From positions 1,841,501 to 1,905,500 of the forward strand of contig NZ_RYFW01000002.1 in NCBI RefSeq assembly GCF_004138335.1: a stretch of 64,000 nt of DNA, given 5' to 3'. This stretch comes from Peristeroidobacter agariperforans (GTDB lineage: Bacteria; Pseudomonadota; Gammaproteobacteria; Steroidobacterales; Steroidobacteraceae). The notes beneath the pieces are model-generated. The model worked only from the letters and a program-made list of their open reading frames with translations. It did no database searches and was not told the origin of the DNA. Below, one piece after another: positions 42,520 through 51,223 of this stretch (its first letter is position 1; every line of letters starts with the position of its first letter). The position numbers and the translations under genes are program-made.

Positions 42520-42750
42520 CTAACGGCGGATGACGCGTTCCCAAGCGTTGTTACGCTCGAAGGAACCGCTGTTGTAAGGGTCGAAGCCATGCGGAGTCGC
42601 CTTATCGGCATGAATGCCGCGCTTGGCATCGCCTGCTGACAGCGGACGTTTCATGGGCGGAGCGGGGCGATCGGAGATGCGGGGTGCGATTCGCGCCGGC
42701 CGCTTCGCCTCTCTGCCCTTCCGGCCGCCGAATAACCGAGCGAGCCACAT
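42520..42750 (-). CDS. Small basic hypothetical protein
   Basis: The product has 76 residues, very basic: MWLARLFGGRKGREAKRPAR, then GFDPYNSGSFERNNAWERVIRR. The ending resembles a conserved small-protein motif, but no family was named with confidence. GGGAAG lies 7 bases before the ATG, supporting translation. It lies under a CRP-like site (42862). Confidence 0.5.
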   Translation of the reverse strand: MWLARLFGGRKGREAKRPARIAPRISDRPAPPMKRPLSAGDAKRGIHADKATPHGFDPYNSGSFERNNAWERVIRR

Positions 42751-42816
42751 GCGCGTGCTTCCCAGGCCAAAAGTGTAAAGAAAAGCAACAGAATCTTTTT
42801 AGTATCAACCGCTTGC

Positions 42817-42851
42817 AGCCTACACGCCGGGCTTCGGCGGGGGCTTTTTTT
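42817..42851 (+). terminator. Possible terminator after small membrane gene
   Basis: AGCC...GGCT with inner CCG/CGG pairing forms a stem ending in seven T (42845-42851) on the plus strand. It is 380 bases after the membrane-protein gene, so ownership is uncertain. Confidence 0.4.
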
Positions 42852-42861
42852 CAGTGGGAAG

Positions 42862-42877
42862 TGTGACTCGCGTCACG
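42862..42877. promoter_or_regulatory. CRP-like site
   Basis: TGTGACTCGCGTCACG has GTGA-N6-TCAC symmetry. It lies about 110 bases upstream of the minus-strand small basic gene. CRP binding is inferred. Confidence 0.4.
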
Positions 42878-42926
42878 CGTCCCTGTGACGAATTTCGCTC
42901 ATTCGCGCGGCGTGGATTCGCCGCGC

Positions 42927-43382
42927 TCAATCGTTGCCCATGCGCGGCTCGACGCGGGCGGGCCGACCTTGGGGGCGCTTGGCTTCTTTTTTAACGTCGG
43001 CACGGCGGGGCGGGGGCGGTTCATCCTCATCGACCGGCTCGCGCTCGACCTGATCGGCCTTCACGCCGATGAAGACCGCGCGCAGCAGATAGATGAGCAG
43101 CACCGGTCCGAGCGCGATGCCCCAGGCGCGGCCGGAGCCGTCGGCCAGGTCACCGAAGAAGTCGACGTAGAACGTGCTCAGGCCCGCCCCCTGTCCATCA
43201 GATGTGGCTCCGTAAGGGCCCATCAGCGCGCCGCCGACCCAGAAGATCAGCGCGGGCAGCAGGAACAGTCCGAAAGCGAGCCACAGGCTCGCGAAGATCA
43301 GCTCGAAGCGCCGTCGACGAGTTCGGCGCTGCTCGTCGGAGACATCGTCATCGGTATGGGCTGCGGCGTTCATGCGGGTCAT
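42927..43382 (-). CDS. Small membrane protein with charged tail
   Basis: The product has 151 residues: a basic/acidic start (DDDVSDEQRRTRRRRFE), two hydrophobic segments (LIFASLWLAFGLFLLPALIFWVGGAL and AWGIALGPVLLIYLLRAVFIGV) and a long Lys/Pro/Glu tail (KADQVEREPVDEDEPPPPRRADVKKEAKRPQ). No family was recognised. ATG 43382 or 43373 are both possible. Confidence 0.55.
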   Translation of the reverse strand: MTRMNAAAHTDDDVSDEQRRTRRRRFELIFASLWLAFGLFLLPALIFWVGGALMGPYGATSDGQGAGLSTFYVDFFGDLADGSGRAWGIALGPVLLIYLLRAVFIGVKADQVEREPVDEDEPPPPRRADVKKEAKRPQGRPARVEPRMGND

Positions 43383-43545
43383 ATTGTCACTTGGGACCGG
43401 GCATCCTGCCACGACCCTCGAGCGAGCTGGCAAAAAGATGCGACTTTTTGCCGCTCGCCGCGGCCGATGGCGGCGGGGTACATCACTGTACCCGCGCGGC
43501 ACTCGTTATGATTGCTGCTTTTCACGGTTCGAGGGCTCTCGCCAA

Positions 43546-44508
43546 ATGTCAGAAGCAACCCACGTCGCGCCGCTGCGTACCGCCGTCATTGGCGTTGGCT
43601 ATCTCGGGCGTTTCCACGCGCAGAAATACGCGCAGATTGCGGGTTCGACGCTGGTGGGTGTGGTGGATGCAAATGCCGAGGCCTGCGCGAAGGTGGCGAC
43701 GGAGTTGGGCACGAAAGCGGTGCATGACTATCGGGAGCTGTTCGGCGCCGTCGACGCCGTGAGCCTCGCGGTGCCGACACCGCTGCACCATGCGATCGGT
43801 TGCGAGCTGCTGAGAAACGGCATCGATGTGCTGATCGAGAAACCCATCGCTACGACCGTCGCCGAAGCGCGTGAGCTCGTTGATCTCGCGCGCACCCATG
43901 GGCGCATCCTGCAGGTCGGACACCTCGAGCGTTTCAACCCCGCGGTACTGGCCGCAGCCGAGCGATTGCAGACGCCTCGCTTCGTCGAATCGCATCGACT
44001 CGCGCCGTTCAAACAGCGCGGCACCGACGTGAGCGTCGTGCTCGATCTGATGATTCATGACATCGACTTGATCCAGGAACTGGTCGGCACGCCGATCGAG
44101 CACATCGACGCGGTCGGTGCGACGGTGTTTTCGGGCGAAATCGATATCGTCAACGCGCGGCTGCGCTTCCAGGGCGGTTGCGTCGTGAACACGACGGCGA
44201 GCCGCATCAGCCTGAAACAGGAGCGCAAGATCCGCATCTTCCAGGATGACGCCTATCTGTCCGTGGACATGCAGCAGAAGATCCTGACCGTGATCCGCAA
44301 GAAGGACGCGGCGCCGGTGGAATCGCCCGCGCAGGTGTCGATCGAGGAGCAGAACTTCGATCAAGGCGACGCGCTGCTCGCGGAAATCGAAGCGTTCCTC
44401 AAAGCGGTGCGCGAGCGAAGCAAGCCGGTCGTCACCGGCGAAGATGGACTGCGAGCGCTCGAGACCGCGATGAAAATTACGGCCCTGGTTCAACCAAAGG
44501 TTTCGTGA
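43546..44508 (+). CDS. Gfo/Idh/MocA-family oxidoreductase
   Basis: The product has 320 residues: an N-terminal NAD(P) Rossmann fold (LRTAVIGVGYLGRFHAQKYAQ, VDAVSLAVPTPLHHAIGCELL, EKPIATTVAEA) and the C-terminal GFO/IDH substrate domain (VLDLMIHDIDLIQELVG). It is a sugar or inositol-type dehydrogenase; EKP is the conserved catalytic-site motif. ATG 43546 is used. The 3' end overlaps the convergent peptidase gene by 32 bases. Confidence 0.85.
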   Translation: MSEATHVAPLRTAVIGVGYLGRFHAQKYAQIAGSTLVGVVDANAEACAKVATELGTKAVHDYRELFGAVDAVSLAVPTPLHHAIGCELLRNGIDVLIEKPIATTVAEARELVDLARTHGRILQVGHLERFNPAVLAAAERLQTPRFVESHRLAPFKQRGTDVSVVLDLMIHDIDLIQELVGTPIEHIDAVGATVFSGEIDIVNARLRFQGGCVVNTTASRISLKQERKIRIFQDDAYLSVDMQQKILTVIRKKDAAPVESPAQVSIEEQNFDQGDALLAEIEAFLKAVRERSKPVVTGEDGLRALETAMKITALVQPKVS

Positions 44509-45742
44509 GCCGGTCCCGCTGCAGCGACTGCAGCGGTTTGCCGGCGACCTGCTGCGCGATCTCTTGCAGTTGAATCAGGCTGATCTCGCCGCGGTCGGCG
44601 GCAAGTTTTCGCGCCACGTCATCGAGGCTCGCGGCGCCGCCGGTGAGCGAGCGAATCTCCGCATCGACTTGTTGAAACACGAGCACGGCGCGCGCCGTCG
44701 TCGGGCCGGTCGAGCTCTTGGCGAACAGCGTCGGCGCCCGACGCGCCCATTTCTTCAGATTGTCCATCGCCTGTTCGTAGCGCTTCTGACCGATGCCGCC
44801 GGAACGGCGCAACGTTTGGATGGAATAGAACTCGGCGAGGCCCTCGACGATCCAGTCGCTTTCCTGATCGCCACGAATACCGAGCGCCACGTGCACCAGT
44901 TCGTGCAGCAGCGGGCTCGTGCGGTTCTCGCTGATCAGCGGCCGGTCGGAGTGCAGAAAGATCGAGGCGGGACCGGACAAACCGCCGCGCCACATCGGAT
45001 CGCCCGCTGAAACGATCAGCACGCGCTTCGGAAACTCCGGAAACACATCCAGCAACTTCGGTAGGTTCCAGTTGATGAAGGCGAGGGCGTCCTGCCGCCG
45101 CGCACTTTCGCCTTCGGGCGCGGCGATCACGGTATTCACATGGTGAATGCGCTCGCTGCGTACGCCGATCTTGCCGAGCAGCATCCAACCCTCGGGCTCA
45201 TCGAAACGCCGCTTCGGATCGTCGATGCGAAAGCTGTGCTCGCCGGAAGCAGCATAGGGAGTCTCGGCGGACCAGCCTTTCGGCAAGTCGAACGCGAGGG
45301 TGGTGCGCGAACGAAGATTGCGAGCTGCGGTGACGCGCGTGTTCGGTGCGAGCTTGTCGCCGCGAAATAGCGCCCAATCCTGGGTGATGTACGAGTCGTA
45401 GCTTCCCGAGGCGCGCTGGTGCTTCACCTCGAACTCATAGTGCAGGCTCGATTGCTTGCCCTGCGGGCGCCACACGATTTCCTTGGCGCCGACTTCCAAC
45501 GGATCCTTGGAGCGGAAGTTTCGATAGCGCTTGGCGTCCGCACGCAGCACGACCTTGCTCGGCAGCTTCTCGCCTTTCAGCTCGAGCTCGACCTGGGCGT
45601 GCTCGACACCGGCTTTGAAGCTCGCGCGATAGGTGGCGTCGTAGTAGGCGATCTTGGCGGCGAACGCCATGTTCGCCATGGCCAACGACGCCATGGCCAG
45701 CCCGACTATCGGCCAGCGCAGTCCCGTCAATCCAGAAATCAA
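44477..45742 (-). CDS. M61-like gluzincin peptidase, exported
   Basis: The product has about 421 residues with a signal region (WPIVGLAMASLAMANMAFA). The zinc motif is LLHELVHVALG (HExxH) with a further Glu in WIVEGLAEFYSIQ, typical of gluzincins. It contains a beta-rich N-terminal part before the catalytic domain (SYITQDWALFRGD). TTG 45742 has AGGA 8 bases upstream and gives a short n-region; TTG 45772 is an alternative. The family is peptidase, substrate unknown. It overlaps the Gfo/Idh gene tail to tail. Confidence 0.65.
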   Translation of the reverse strand: MISGLTGLRWPIVGLAMASLAMANMAFAAKIAYYDATYRASFKAGVEHAQVELELKGEKLPSKVVLRADAKRYRNFRSKDPLEVGAKEIVWRPQGKQSSLHYEFEVKHQRASGSYDSYITQDWALFRGDKLAPNTRVTAARNLRSRTTLAFDLPKGWSAETPYAASGEHSFRIDDPKRRFDEPEGWMLLGKIGVRSERIHHVNTVIAAPEGESARRQDALAFINWNLPKLLDVFPEFPKRVLIVSAGDPMWRGGLSGPASIFLHSDRPLISENRTSPLLHELVHVALGIRGDQESDWIVEGLAEFYSIQTLRRSGGIGQKRYEQAMDNLKKWARRAPTLFAKSSTGPTTARAVLVFQQVDAEIRSLTGGAASLDDVARKLAADRGEISLIQLQEIAQQVAGKPLQSLQRDRLTKPLVEPGP

Positions 45743-46029
45743 GCGTGCATCCTGTCGAGAGCCATATATCAAGGGAGTTTACGGTCTTTTGACAGAACTC
45801 GGGGTTGGGCAGGTCAGTTTGGCGTTAGTTGCCCAATGTCGGTAGGATGCGACGCCAAACCAATGTCATTACGCATTTTCCGTCGCGCGCAGGCCGGCGG
45901 CCAGTACCGTGTGACATGCCCTGATCGTCGGGCCGAAACAGATGGGCTATCCCTGACCAGTCCCGGGAAGCCTTGTCGAACGCCCGAAGAGGAAGGGGGA
46001 CGAGCAGTGACCACGAGGAACTACGGACG

Positions 46030-47166
46030 ATGTCCGCGACCCTGTCCGCGACATATAGAACATTGTTGGTAAGCAGCTCCGAGGCCGCCCGCGGACTGCT
46101 CGAACGGCTGCTCGATAGCTCGGACATCGTCATCGACGATGTAGTCGAGCCCGACCAGGTCATCGTCAGCGTAGCAAGACGCGCGCCCGATCTGATCGTG
46201 CTCGATGTGGAAGCGGCCGCCGCGACCACGCTTGCGCGCGTGTGCGGCGTGTTGAAAGCCAATCCGACCACGCTGCTCGTGCCGCTCGTGGGCCTTGCGA
46301 AATCCTCCAAGCAGCGGCTGCTCGCGTTCGAGGCGGGCGTCGATGACTTTCTGACCCAGCAGGTGCGACGGGAAGAGTTTCTGGTGCGCGTACGCTCGTT
46401 GCTGAAGGCGAGCGCGGCACGCCGGCAACTCGCGGCGGAGCAGTTGGCCGAAGAGGTGAAGCGTCGCGAGCTCATTCGTGCCGCGTTCCGTCGCTACATT
46501 TCACCGAAGCTCGCCGATCAGATCCTCGCCAGCCCCGAGCTGCTCGATACGATGTTCGCGGGTACGCACAAGCGCACCCAGGTCGCGGTCATGTTCGCCG
46601 ACATGCGTGGCTTCACCGCGCTCTCCGAGCGGCTGAATCCCGAAGCGGTCGTCGAGCTGCTGAACGAGTTCTTCAAGCTGCTGACCGACATCACGTTCGA
46701 ATATGAAGGCACCGTGTTCAGCATGGCCGGCGACAGCTTGCTGGTCGGCTTCGGCGTGCCGGTCGCGCAGGAAGATGGCGCCGAGCGTTCGATCCTCGCG
46801 GCCAAGCAGATGTTGGAAAAGTTTTCGGATCTGGCCCATCGCTGGAAGGACCGTTACGGCGTCGAGACGGGCCTGGGCATCGGCATCAACGTGGGCGAGG
46901 TGATCGCAGGCAATATCGGCTCAGCCTCGTACATGAACTACACCATCATCGGCGACACCGTGAACGTCGCCTCGCGACTCGGTCAACGCGCGCGAGCCGG
47001 TGAGATGTTGTTCTCGGATGCGGTCAAGAACCTGCTCGATAAGCGCGGCGTCGACGTAGGAGCAATGCCGTTGCCGTCGCTGGTCCTGCGTGGTCGCTCG
47101 AGCCCCATTGGCATCTTCTGCGTGCCGACCGGCACGAGCGAGCGAGTGGATTTCCGCCCCAATTGA
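46030..47166 (+). CDS. Nucleotide cyclase with pseudo-receiver domain
   Basis: The product has 378 residues. Residues 10-125 form a receiver-like fold (TLLVSSSEAARGLLERLL, APDLIVLDVE with Asp59, LTQQVRREEFLVRVRSLL), but the acidic pair is Ser-Ser and the conserved Lys is Gln, so it may not be phosphorylated. The C-terminal class III cyclase has metal Asps (VMFADMRGFTAL, MAGDSLLVGF), IIGDTVNVASRLGQRA, consistent with adenylate cyclase. ATG 46030 is preferred over TTG 45973. It could supply cAMP to the CRP-like sites in the window (inference). Confidence 0.82.
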   Translation: MSATLSATYRTLLVSSSEAARGLLERLLDSSDIVIDDVVEPDQVIVSVARRAPDLIVLDVEAAAATTLARVCGVLKANPTTLLVPLVGLAKSSKQRLLAFEAGVDDFLTQQVRREEFLVRVRSLLKASAARRQLAAEQLAEEVKRRELIRAAFRRYISPKLADQILASPELLDTMFAGTHKRTQVAVMFADMRGFTALSERLNPEAVVELLNEFFKLLTDITFEYEGTVFSMAGDSLLVGFGVPVAQEDGAERSILAAKQMLEKFSDLAHRWKDRYGVETGLGIGINVGEVIAGNIGSASYMNYTIIGDTVNVASRLGQRARAGEMLFSDAVKNLLDKRGVDVGAMPLPSLVLRGRSSPIGIFCVPTGTSERVDFRPN

Positions 47167-47179
47167 TCAGGCTGGTTGT

Positions 47180-47893
47180 TCAGGCTGGCGCGTACTTGCG
47201 CGCCAGCTTCAGGTCCTCGACGAACGCTTTGAACGCGCTGTCCCGATCCTCATCCGGGACTCTCAACAGAAATGACGGGTGCACCGTCACGATCACGTCG
47301 GCGTCGAGCTCGCTTGCCAACGACTGACCTTTGATCACGTGACCGCGATTCTTGCCGATCGCCGTCGCACGACCGAATACCGCACGCGCCGCGGTGGCGC
47401 CCATCGCGATCACCAGGTCTGGTCCGATCAGACGCAGCTCGTTGTCCAACCAGTGCTGCTGGCAGACGGAGATCTCGTGCTCGTTGGGCTTCTTGTGGAT
47501 GCGACGCTTGCCGCGCGGCTCGAATTTGAAATGTTTGACGGCGTTGGTGACGTACGTTTGTGAGCGCTCGATGCCGGCCTGTTCGAGCGCGCGATCGAGC
47601 AACTTGCCCGCAGGACCTACGAAAGGTTTACCGGCGAGATCTTCTCGGTCACCGGGTTGTTCACCGATCAGCACGATGCGCGCAGTCGCGCGACCTTCAC
47701 CGAAAACGGTCTGTGTCGCATTCTTCCATAGCGGACAGGCGCGACAATGCTCGGCTTCTTCGCGCAGCGCTGTCAGAGACCGCGCCGTTGGACGAACGAG
47801 CGGTGTCGGCGAGCGCAGTTCGCGCGTGCTTTCCTTCGCAGGCGCGCGACGTGGCGTTCTCGTCGAGGGAGTGGGGTGGATCATGCCGTGCAT
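47180..47893 (-). CDS. udgX: UdgX-type uracil-DNA glycosylase
   Basis: The product has 237 residues. A Cys-rich Fe-S N terminus (EHCRACPLWKNATQTVFGEG, with a further Cys in VCQQHW and elsewhere) precedes the family 4-like UDG core (VLIGEQPGDREDLAGKPFVGPAGKLL) and TVHPSFLL. The segment GKRRIHKKPNEHE contains the loop with the His that UdgX uses to form a covalent adduct with uracil-excised DNA. This favours UdgX over the ordinary family 4/5 enzymes. The start could be 47893 or 47884. Confidence 0.8.
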   Translation of the reverse strand: MHGMIHPTPSTRTPRRAPAKESTRELRSPTPLVRPTARSLTALREEAEHCRACPLWKNATQTVFGEGRATARIVLIGEQPGDREDLAGKPFVGPAGKLLDRALEQAGIERSQTYVTNAVKHFKFEPRGKRRIHKKPNEHEISVCQQHWLDNELRLIGPDLVIAMGATAARAVFGRATAIGKNRGHVIKGQSLASELDADVIVTVHPSFLLRVPDEDRDSAFKAFVEDLKLARKYAPA

Positions 47894-47979
47894 CCGTCCA
47901 TGCAGCTGGAACGGGCACGTGATTGCGCGGGTTCCGACACGTTTGTCGGAACGTCAGACGATTGCGGGCAGCGGCGTGT

Positions 47980-48255
47980 CTATTCTTCTTCGTCGAGCGA
48001 GGGCGTGTCGTCATCTGCGCCGTCGCCGTCCATGCCGATCTCATAGTCGTCGAAATCAGACAGCTGCGCGGCGGTCTCGCGCTCCTCGCGAATGCGTTCG
48101 AGACGCCGCCATGCCGGCTCGCCGGCCTTGGCGACGTTTTTCTTACGCTTATCGATGTCGGCGATCAAATGATCGACATCGAGGTCCTCGGACTCGACGG
48201 CACCGCCATCGTCCTCTTCTTCGTCGAACTCTTCGGATTCCGGCTTCTCAGTCAT
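47980..48255 (-). CDS. Small acidic protein, PA3496-like
   Basis: The product has 91 residues, very acidic: EKPESEEFDEEEDDGGAVESEDLD, a short basic stretch (DKRKKNVAKAGEPAWRRLERIREERETAAQLSDFDDYEI) and an acidic tail. The WRRLE-x-R-E-E-R motif resembles PA3496-type proteins of unknown function. It is too short for more certainty. Confidence 0.6.
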   Translation of the reverse strand: MTEKPESEEFDEEEDDGGAVESEDLDVDHLIADIDKRKKNVAKAGEPAWRRLERIREERETAAQLSDFDDYEIGMDGDGADDDTPSLDEEE

Positions 48256-48399
48256 CGACTGCGATCCCGCAACTTGCCGCAGCGCCCCAGGGTGTTTACG
48301 GCGCGAGTATATAGAGGGAACGCGGGCCGCTAGCAATAGCGTCTTTGCGGATTCGGTGAACCAGGTCCGCCCGAGCGGACCAGCGGCGCTCCAACCGGC

Positions 48400-49617
48400 T
48401 CACTTAATCAGTGTGTTGAGCTGGAAAATCGGCAGCAACATGGCGAGCACGATCAGCAGCACCATGCCGCCCATGAACAGGATCATCAAGGGACCGAGCA
48501 GCCCCACCGCGGTGCTCAGGATCGAGTCCATCTCGCGCTCCTGGTTGGTGGCCGCGCGGTCCAGCATGGTCTCGAGCTCGCCGCTCGACTCGCCGCTGGA
48601 GATGAGGTGAATCATCATCGGCGGAAATATTTTCGAGGCGCCTAGCGATTTGCCGATCGGTGCGCCTTCGCGCACGCGGGTCGCCGCATCCTGAACGGCA
48701 TCGCGCATCGGCAGGTTGGTGACGACTTCGCCCGAGATGCGCATGGCTTCCAACACTGGTACCGCGCTCGAGGTCAGCGTGGAGAAAGTGCGCGCGAAGC
48801 GCGCGGTGTTCGAACCACGCACCACTTTGCCGAATACCGGTAGACGCAGCAGTAGTGCGTGGAAGCGACGTTTGGCGTTTGGATCGCGCAACCAACGCTT
48901 AAAGAGGTAGCCGAACGCGATTCCGATCAGGATCAAGAGCCAGCCCCAGTCGCGCAGGAAGTCGGAGATCCCGATCAGCACCTGCGTGAGCATGGGCAGC
49001 TCGGCCTTGGAGTTCTCGAACTGCTTGACGATCTTCGGCACGACGAACGTCAGCAACAGTGCGACGATGGAGATACACACGATGAACAGCAGCACCGGAT
49101 ACAGCATGGCGTTGATGGTGCGGCTACGCATCTGCTCACGGTTCTCGGTGTAATCGGCAAGCCGCTCGAGCACGGTGTCGAGGTGACCGGATTGTTCGCC
49201 GGCCGCGACGGTGGCGATGTAGAGCTCCGGGAACACGGTGGGGAAGTCCGACAGGCCATCGGCCAGCGTGTGACCTTCCATCACTTTGGCGCGCACGGCC
49301 ATGACGATGCTGCGTACTCGCGGCTTTTCGGTCTGTTCGGAAACGGCGGCGAGCGCCTCTTCCAGGGGCAGTCCGGATCGAACCAGCGTCGCGATCTGTC
49401 TGGTGAGTAGCGACAGATCGCTTGCGGATACGCCGCTGCCGAAGGAGAAGCGAGCGGTGCGCTGCTTCTGCTCGCGCTGTGTGACTTCGTTGACCGTGAG
49501 CGGTAACAGCGCTTGATCGCGCAGCAGTTGACGAACCTGTCGTGCGGTATCGCCTTCCAGCACGCCTTTGCGTTCGCGACCCGAAGCGTCGACCGCGGTG
49601 TATTCGAAAGCGCTCAA
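48400..49617 (-). CDS. gspF: Type II secretion inner-membrane protein GspF
   Basis: The product has 405 residues with the typical duplicated GspF/PilC fold: LLTRQIATLVRSGLPLEEALAAV and SSAVPVLEAMRISGEVVTN, with three membrane helices (VLLFIVCISIVALLLTFVV, LLILIGIAFGYLF, LMILFMGGMVLLIVLAMLLPIF). It sits downstream of gspE in the minus-strand gspCDEF run. Confidence 0.9.
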   Translation of the reverse strand: MSAFEYTAVDASGRERKGVLEGDTARQVRQLLRDQALLPLTVNEVTQREQKQRTARFSFGSGVSASDLSLLTRQIATLVRSGLPLEEALAAVSEQTEKPRVRSIVMAVRAKVMEGHTLADGLSDFPTVFPELYIATVAAGEQSGHLDTVLERLADYTENREQMRSRTINAMLYPVLLFIVCISIVALLLTFVVPKIVKQFENSKAELPMLTQVLIGISDFLRDWGWLLILIGIAFGYLFKRWLRDPNAKRRFHALLLRLPVFGKVVRGSNTARFARTFSTLTSSAVPVLEAMRISGEVVTNLPMRDAVQDAATRVREGAPIGKSLGASKIFPPMMIHLISSGESSGELETMLDRAATNQEREMDSILSTAVGLLGPLMILFMGGMVLLIVLAMLLPIFQLNTLIK

Positions 49618-49656
49618 AGAAACTCCCGGCCCGAGTAATTAATTAACCAAGCGCGC

Positions 49657-51189
49657 TCAATCCTCGCGCGTGACGCGCAGGACTTCCTCGACGGTGGTCA
49701 CGCCCGAGAGCACTTTGGATCGGCCGTCGTCGCGGATGCTAGGCGTGAGCGTGCGCGCATAGCGCTCGAGCTCCTGCTCGCTTGCGCCATCGTGAATCAT
49801 GGTGCGCATGGTGTCATCGACCAGCACCAGCTCGTGGATGCCAGTTCGACCCTTGAAGCCCTGGGCCGCATCCGCGCCGGGCCGATACAGCGTGGGCGAG
49901 GGGGCGCCCTCTGGAACGTTGAGCAGGCGGCGCTCGTACTCGCCGGCCGGGTACGCCTCGCGTGTGTCCGGATTCAGCACGCGCACCAGTCGCTGCGCGA
50001 GCACGCCAATCAAGCTCGATGACAAGAGGAACGGCTCGACGCCCATATCACGTAGACGGGTCACCGCGCCGACGGCGGTATTGGTGTGCAAGGTCGAGAG
50101 CACCAAGTGGCCAGTGAGCGAGGCTTGCACGGCGATGTGCGCCGTTTCCAGGTCACGAATTTCGCCGATCATCACCACGTCGGGGTCCTGACGCAGAATG
50201 GCGCGCAGGCCGCGCGCGAAGGTCATTTCGACCTTCGTGTTCACCTGGGTCTGACCGATGCCGTCGATGTAGTACTCGATCGGATCCTCGACGGTGAGAA
50301 TGTTGCGAGTGTTGTCGTTGATGCGCTCGAGCGCCGAGTACAGCGTGGTGGTCTTACCGGAGCCGGTCGGGCCCGTGACCAGAATGATGCCGTGGGGTTT
50401 GTGGATCAGCTCATCGAGCAGCTTCTGCGAGCGCGGATCCATGCCCAGCGCATTCAATTCGAGGCGACCCGCCTGCTTGTCGAGCAGACGAAGCACGACG
50501 CGCTCGCCGTGACCTGCGGGAATCGTCGAGACACGAACGTCGACGGCGCGACCGGCGACACGCAGCGAGATGCGACCGTCCTGAGGCAAGCGTTTCTCGG
50601 CGATGTCGAGCTTCGACATGACTTTGATGCGCGAGACGACGAGCTGCGCGACCGCGCGCTTGGATTGCAGGACTTCGCGCAGCACGCCGTCGACGCGAAA
50701 GCGCACGACCAGGCGGTTCTCGAACGGCTCGATGTGAATATCGGAGGCGTTCTCCTTGACCGCCTGCGTCAGGATGGCGTTGATCAGTTTGATGATCGGC
50801 GCCTGATCGTCGCTTTCCAGCAGATCGGATGGCTCGGGCAGGTCCTGTGCGAGGTGGGCGAGGTCGGTGTCTTCTTCCACACCGGCGCCAGCCACCTGCA
50901 TCGCCGAGTTGCCCGCCTCGTATTGCTGTCTCAGCAACTGATCGAACGAATCGCCATCCACGCGTCGCAATTGCAATGGCACACCGAGCACGCGCCGTAC
51001 TTCGGCGATGGCGGCGGGCTGCGCGCCGGCGCGATACACGGCTTCGGCCGATGTTTCATTCACCTTCTGCACGAGCACGCCATGGCGCTTGCAGAATGCG
51101 AACGTCAACAGAGCGGCGGCGGATGCAGCGGTTGCGGAGGCGGCCGCCGCGCCACGCGCGACGACCGGAGTTTCAACTTGTGCGCTCAT
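49657..51189 (-). CDS. gspE: Type II secretion ATPase GspE
   Basis: The product has 510 residues: N1E-like start, Walker [16 protein letters not shown], Asp box [20 protein letters not shown], Walker [16 protein letters not shown] and His box [15 protein letters not shown]. The tetracysteine zinc domain typical of GspE (C-x2-C ... C-x2-C) is absent: the region reads [19 protein letters not shown] and [17 protein letters not shown]. The ATG 51189 is used; an upstream frame gives an Arg-rich false extension. Confidence 0.9.
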   Translation of the reverse strand: MSAQVETPVVARGAAAASATAASAAALLTFAFCKRHGVLVQKVNETSAEAVYRAGAQPAAIAEVRRVLGVPLQLRRVDGDSFDQLLRQQYEAGNSAMQVAGAGVEEDTDLAHLAQDLPEPSDLLESDDQAPIIKLINAILTQAVKENASDIHIEPFENRLVVRFRVDGVLREVLQSKRAVAQLVVSRIKVMSKLDIAEKRLPQDGRISLRVAGRAVDVRVSTIPAGHGERVVLRLLDKQAGRLELNALGMDPRSQKLLDELIHKPHGIILVTGPTGSGKTTTLYSALERINDNTRNILTVEDPIEYYIDGIGQTQVNTKVEMTFARGLRAILRQDPDVVMIGEIRDLETAHIAVQASLTGHLVLSTLHTNTAVGAVTRLRDMGVEPFLLSSSLIGVLAQRLVRVLNPDTREAYPAGEYERRLLNVPEGAPSPTLYRPGADAAQGFKGRTGIHELVLVDDTMRTMIHDGASEQELERYARTLTPSIRDDGRSKVLSGVTTVEEVLRVTRED

Positions 51190-51223
51190 GACAACACCTT
51201 GTCCTGAGAGATAGGGAAGCCGA

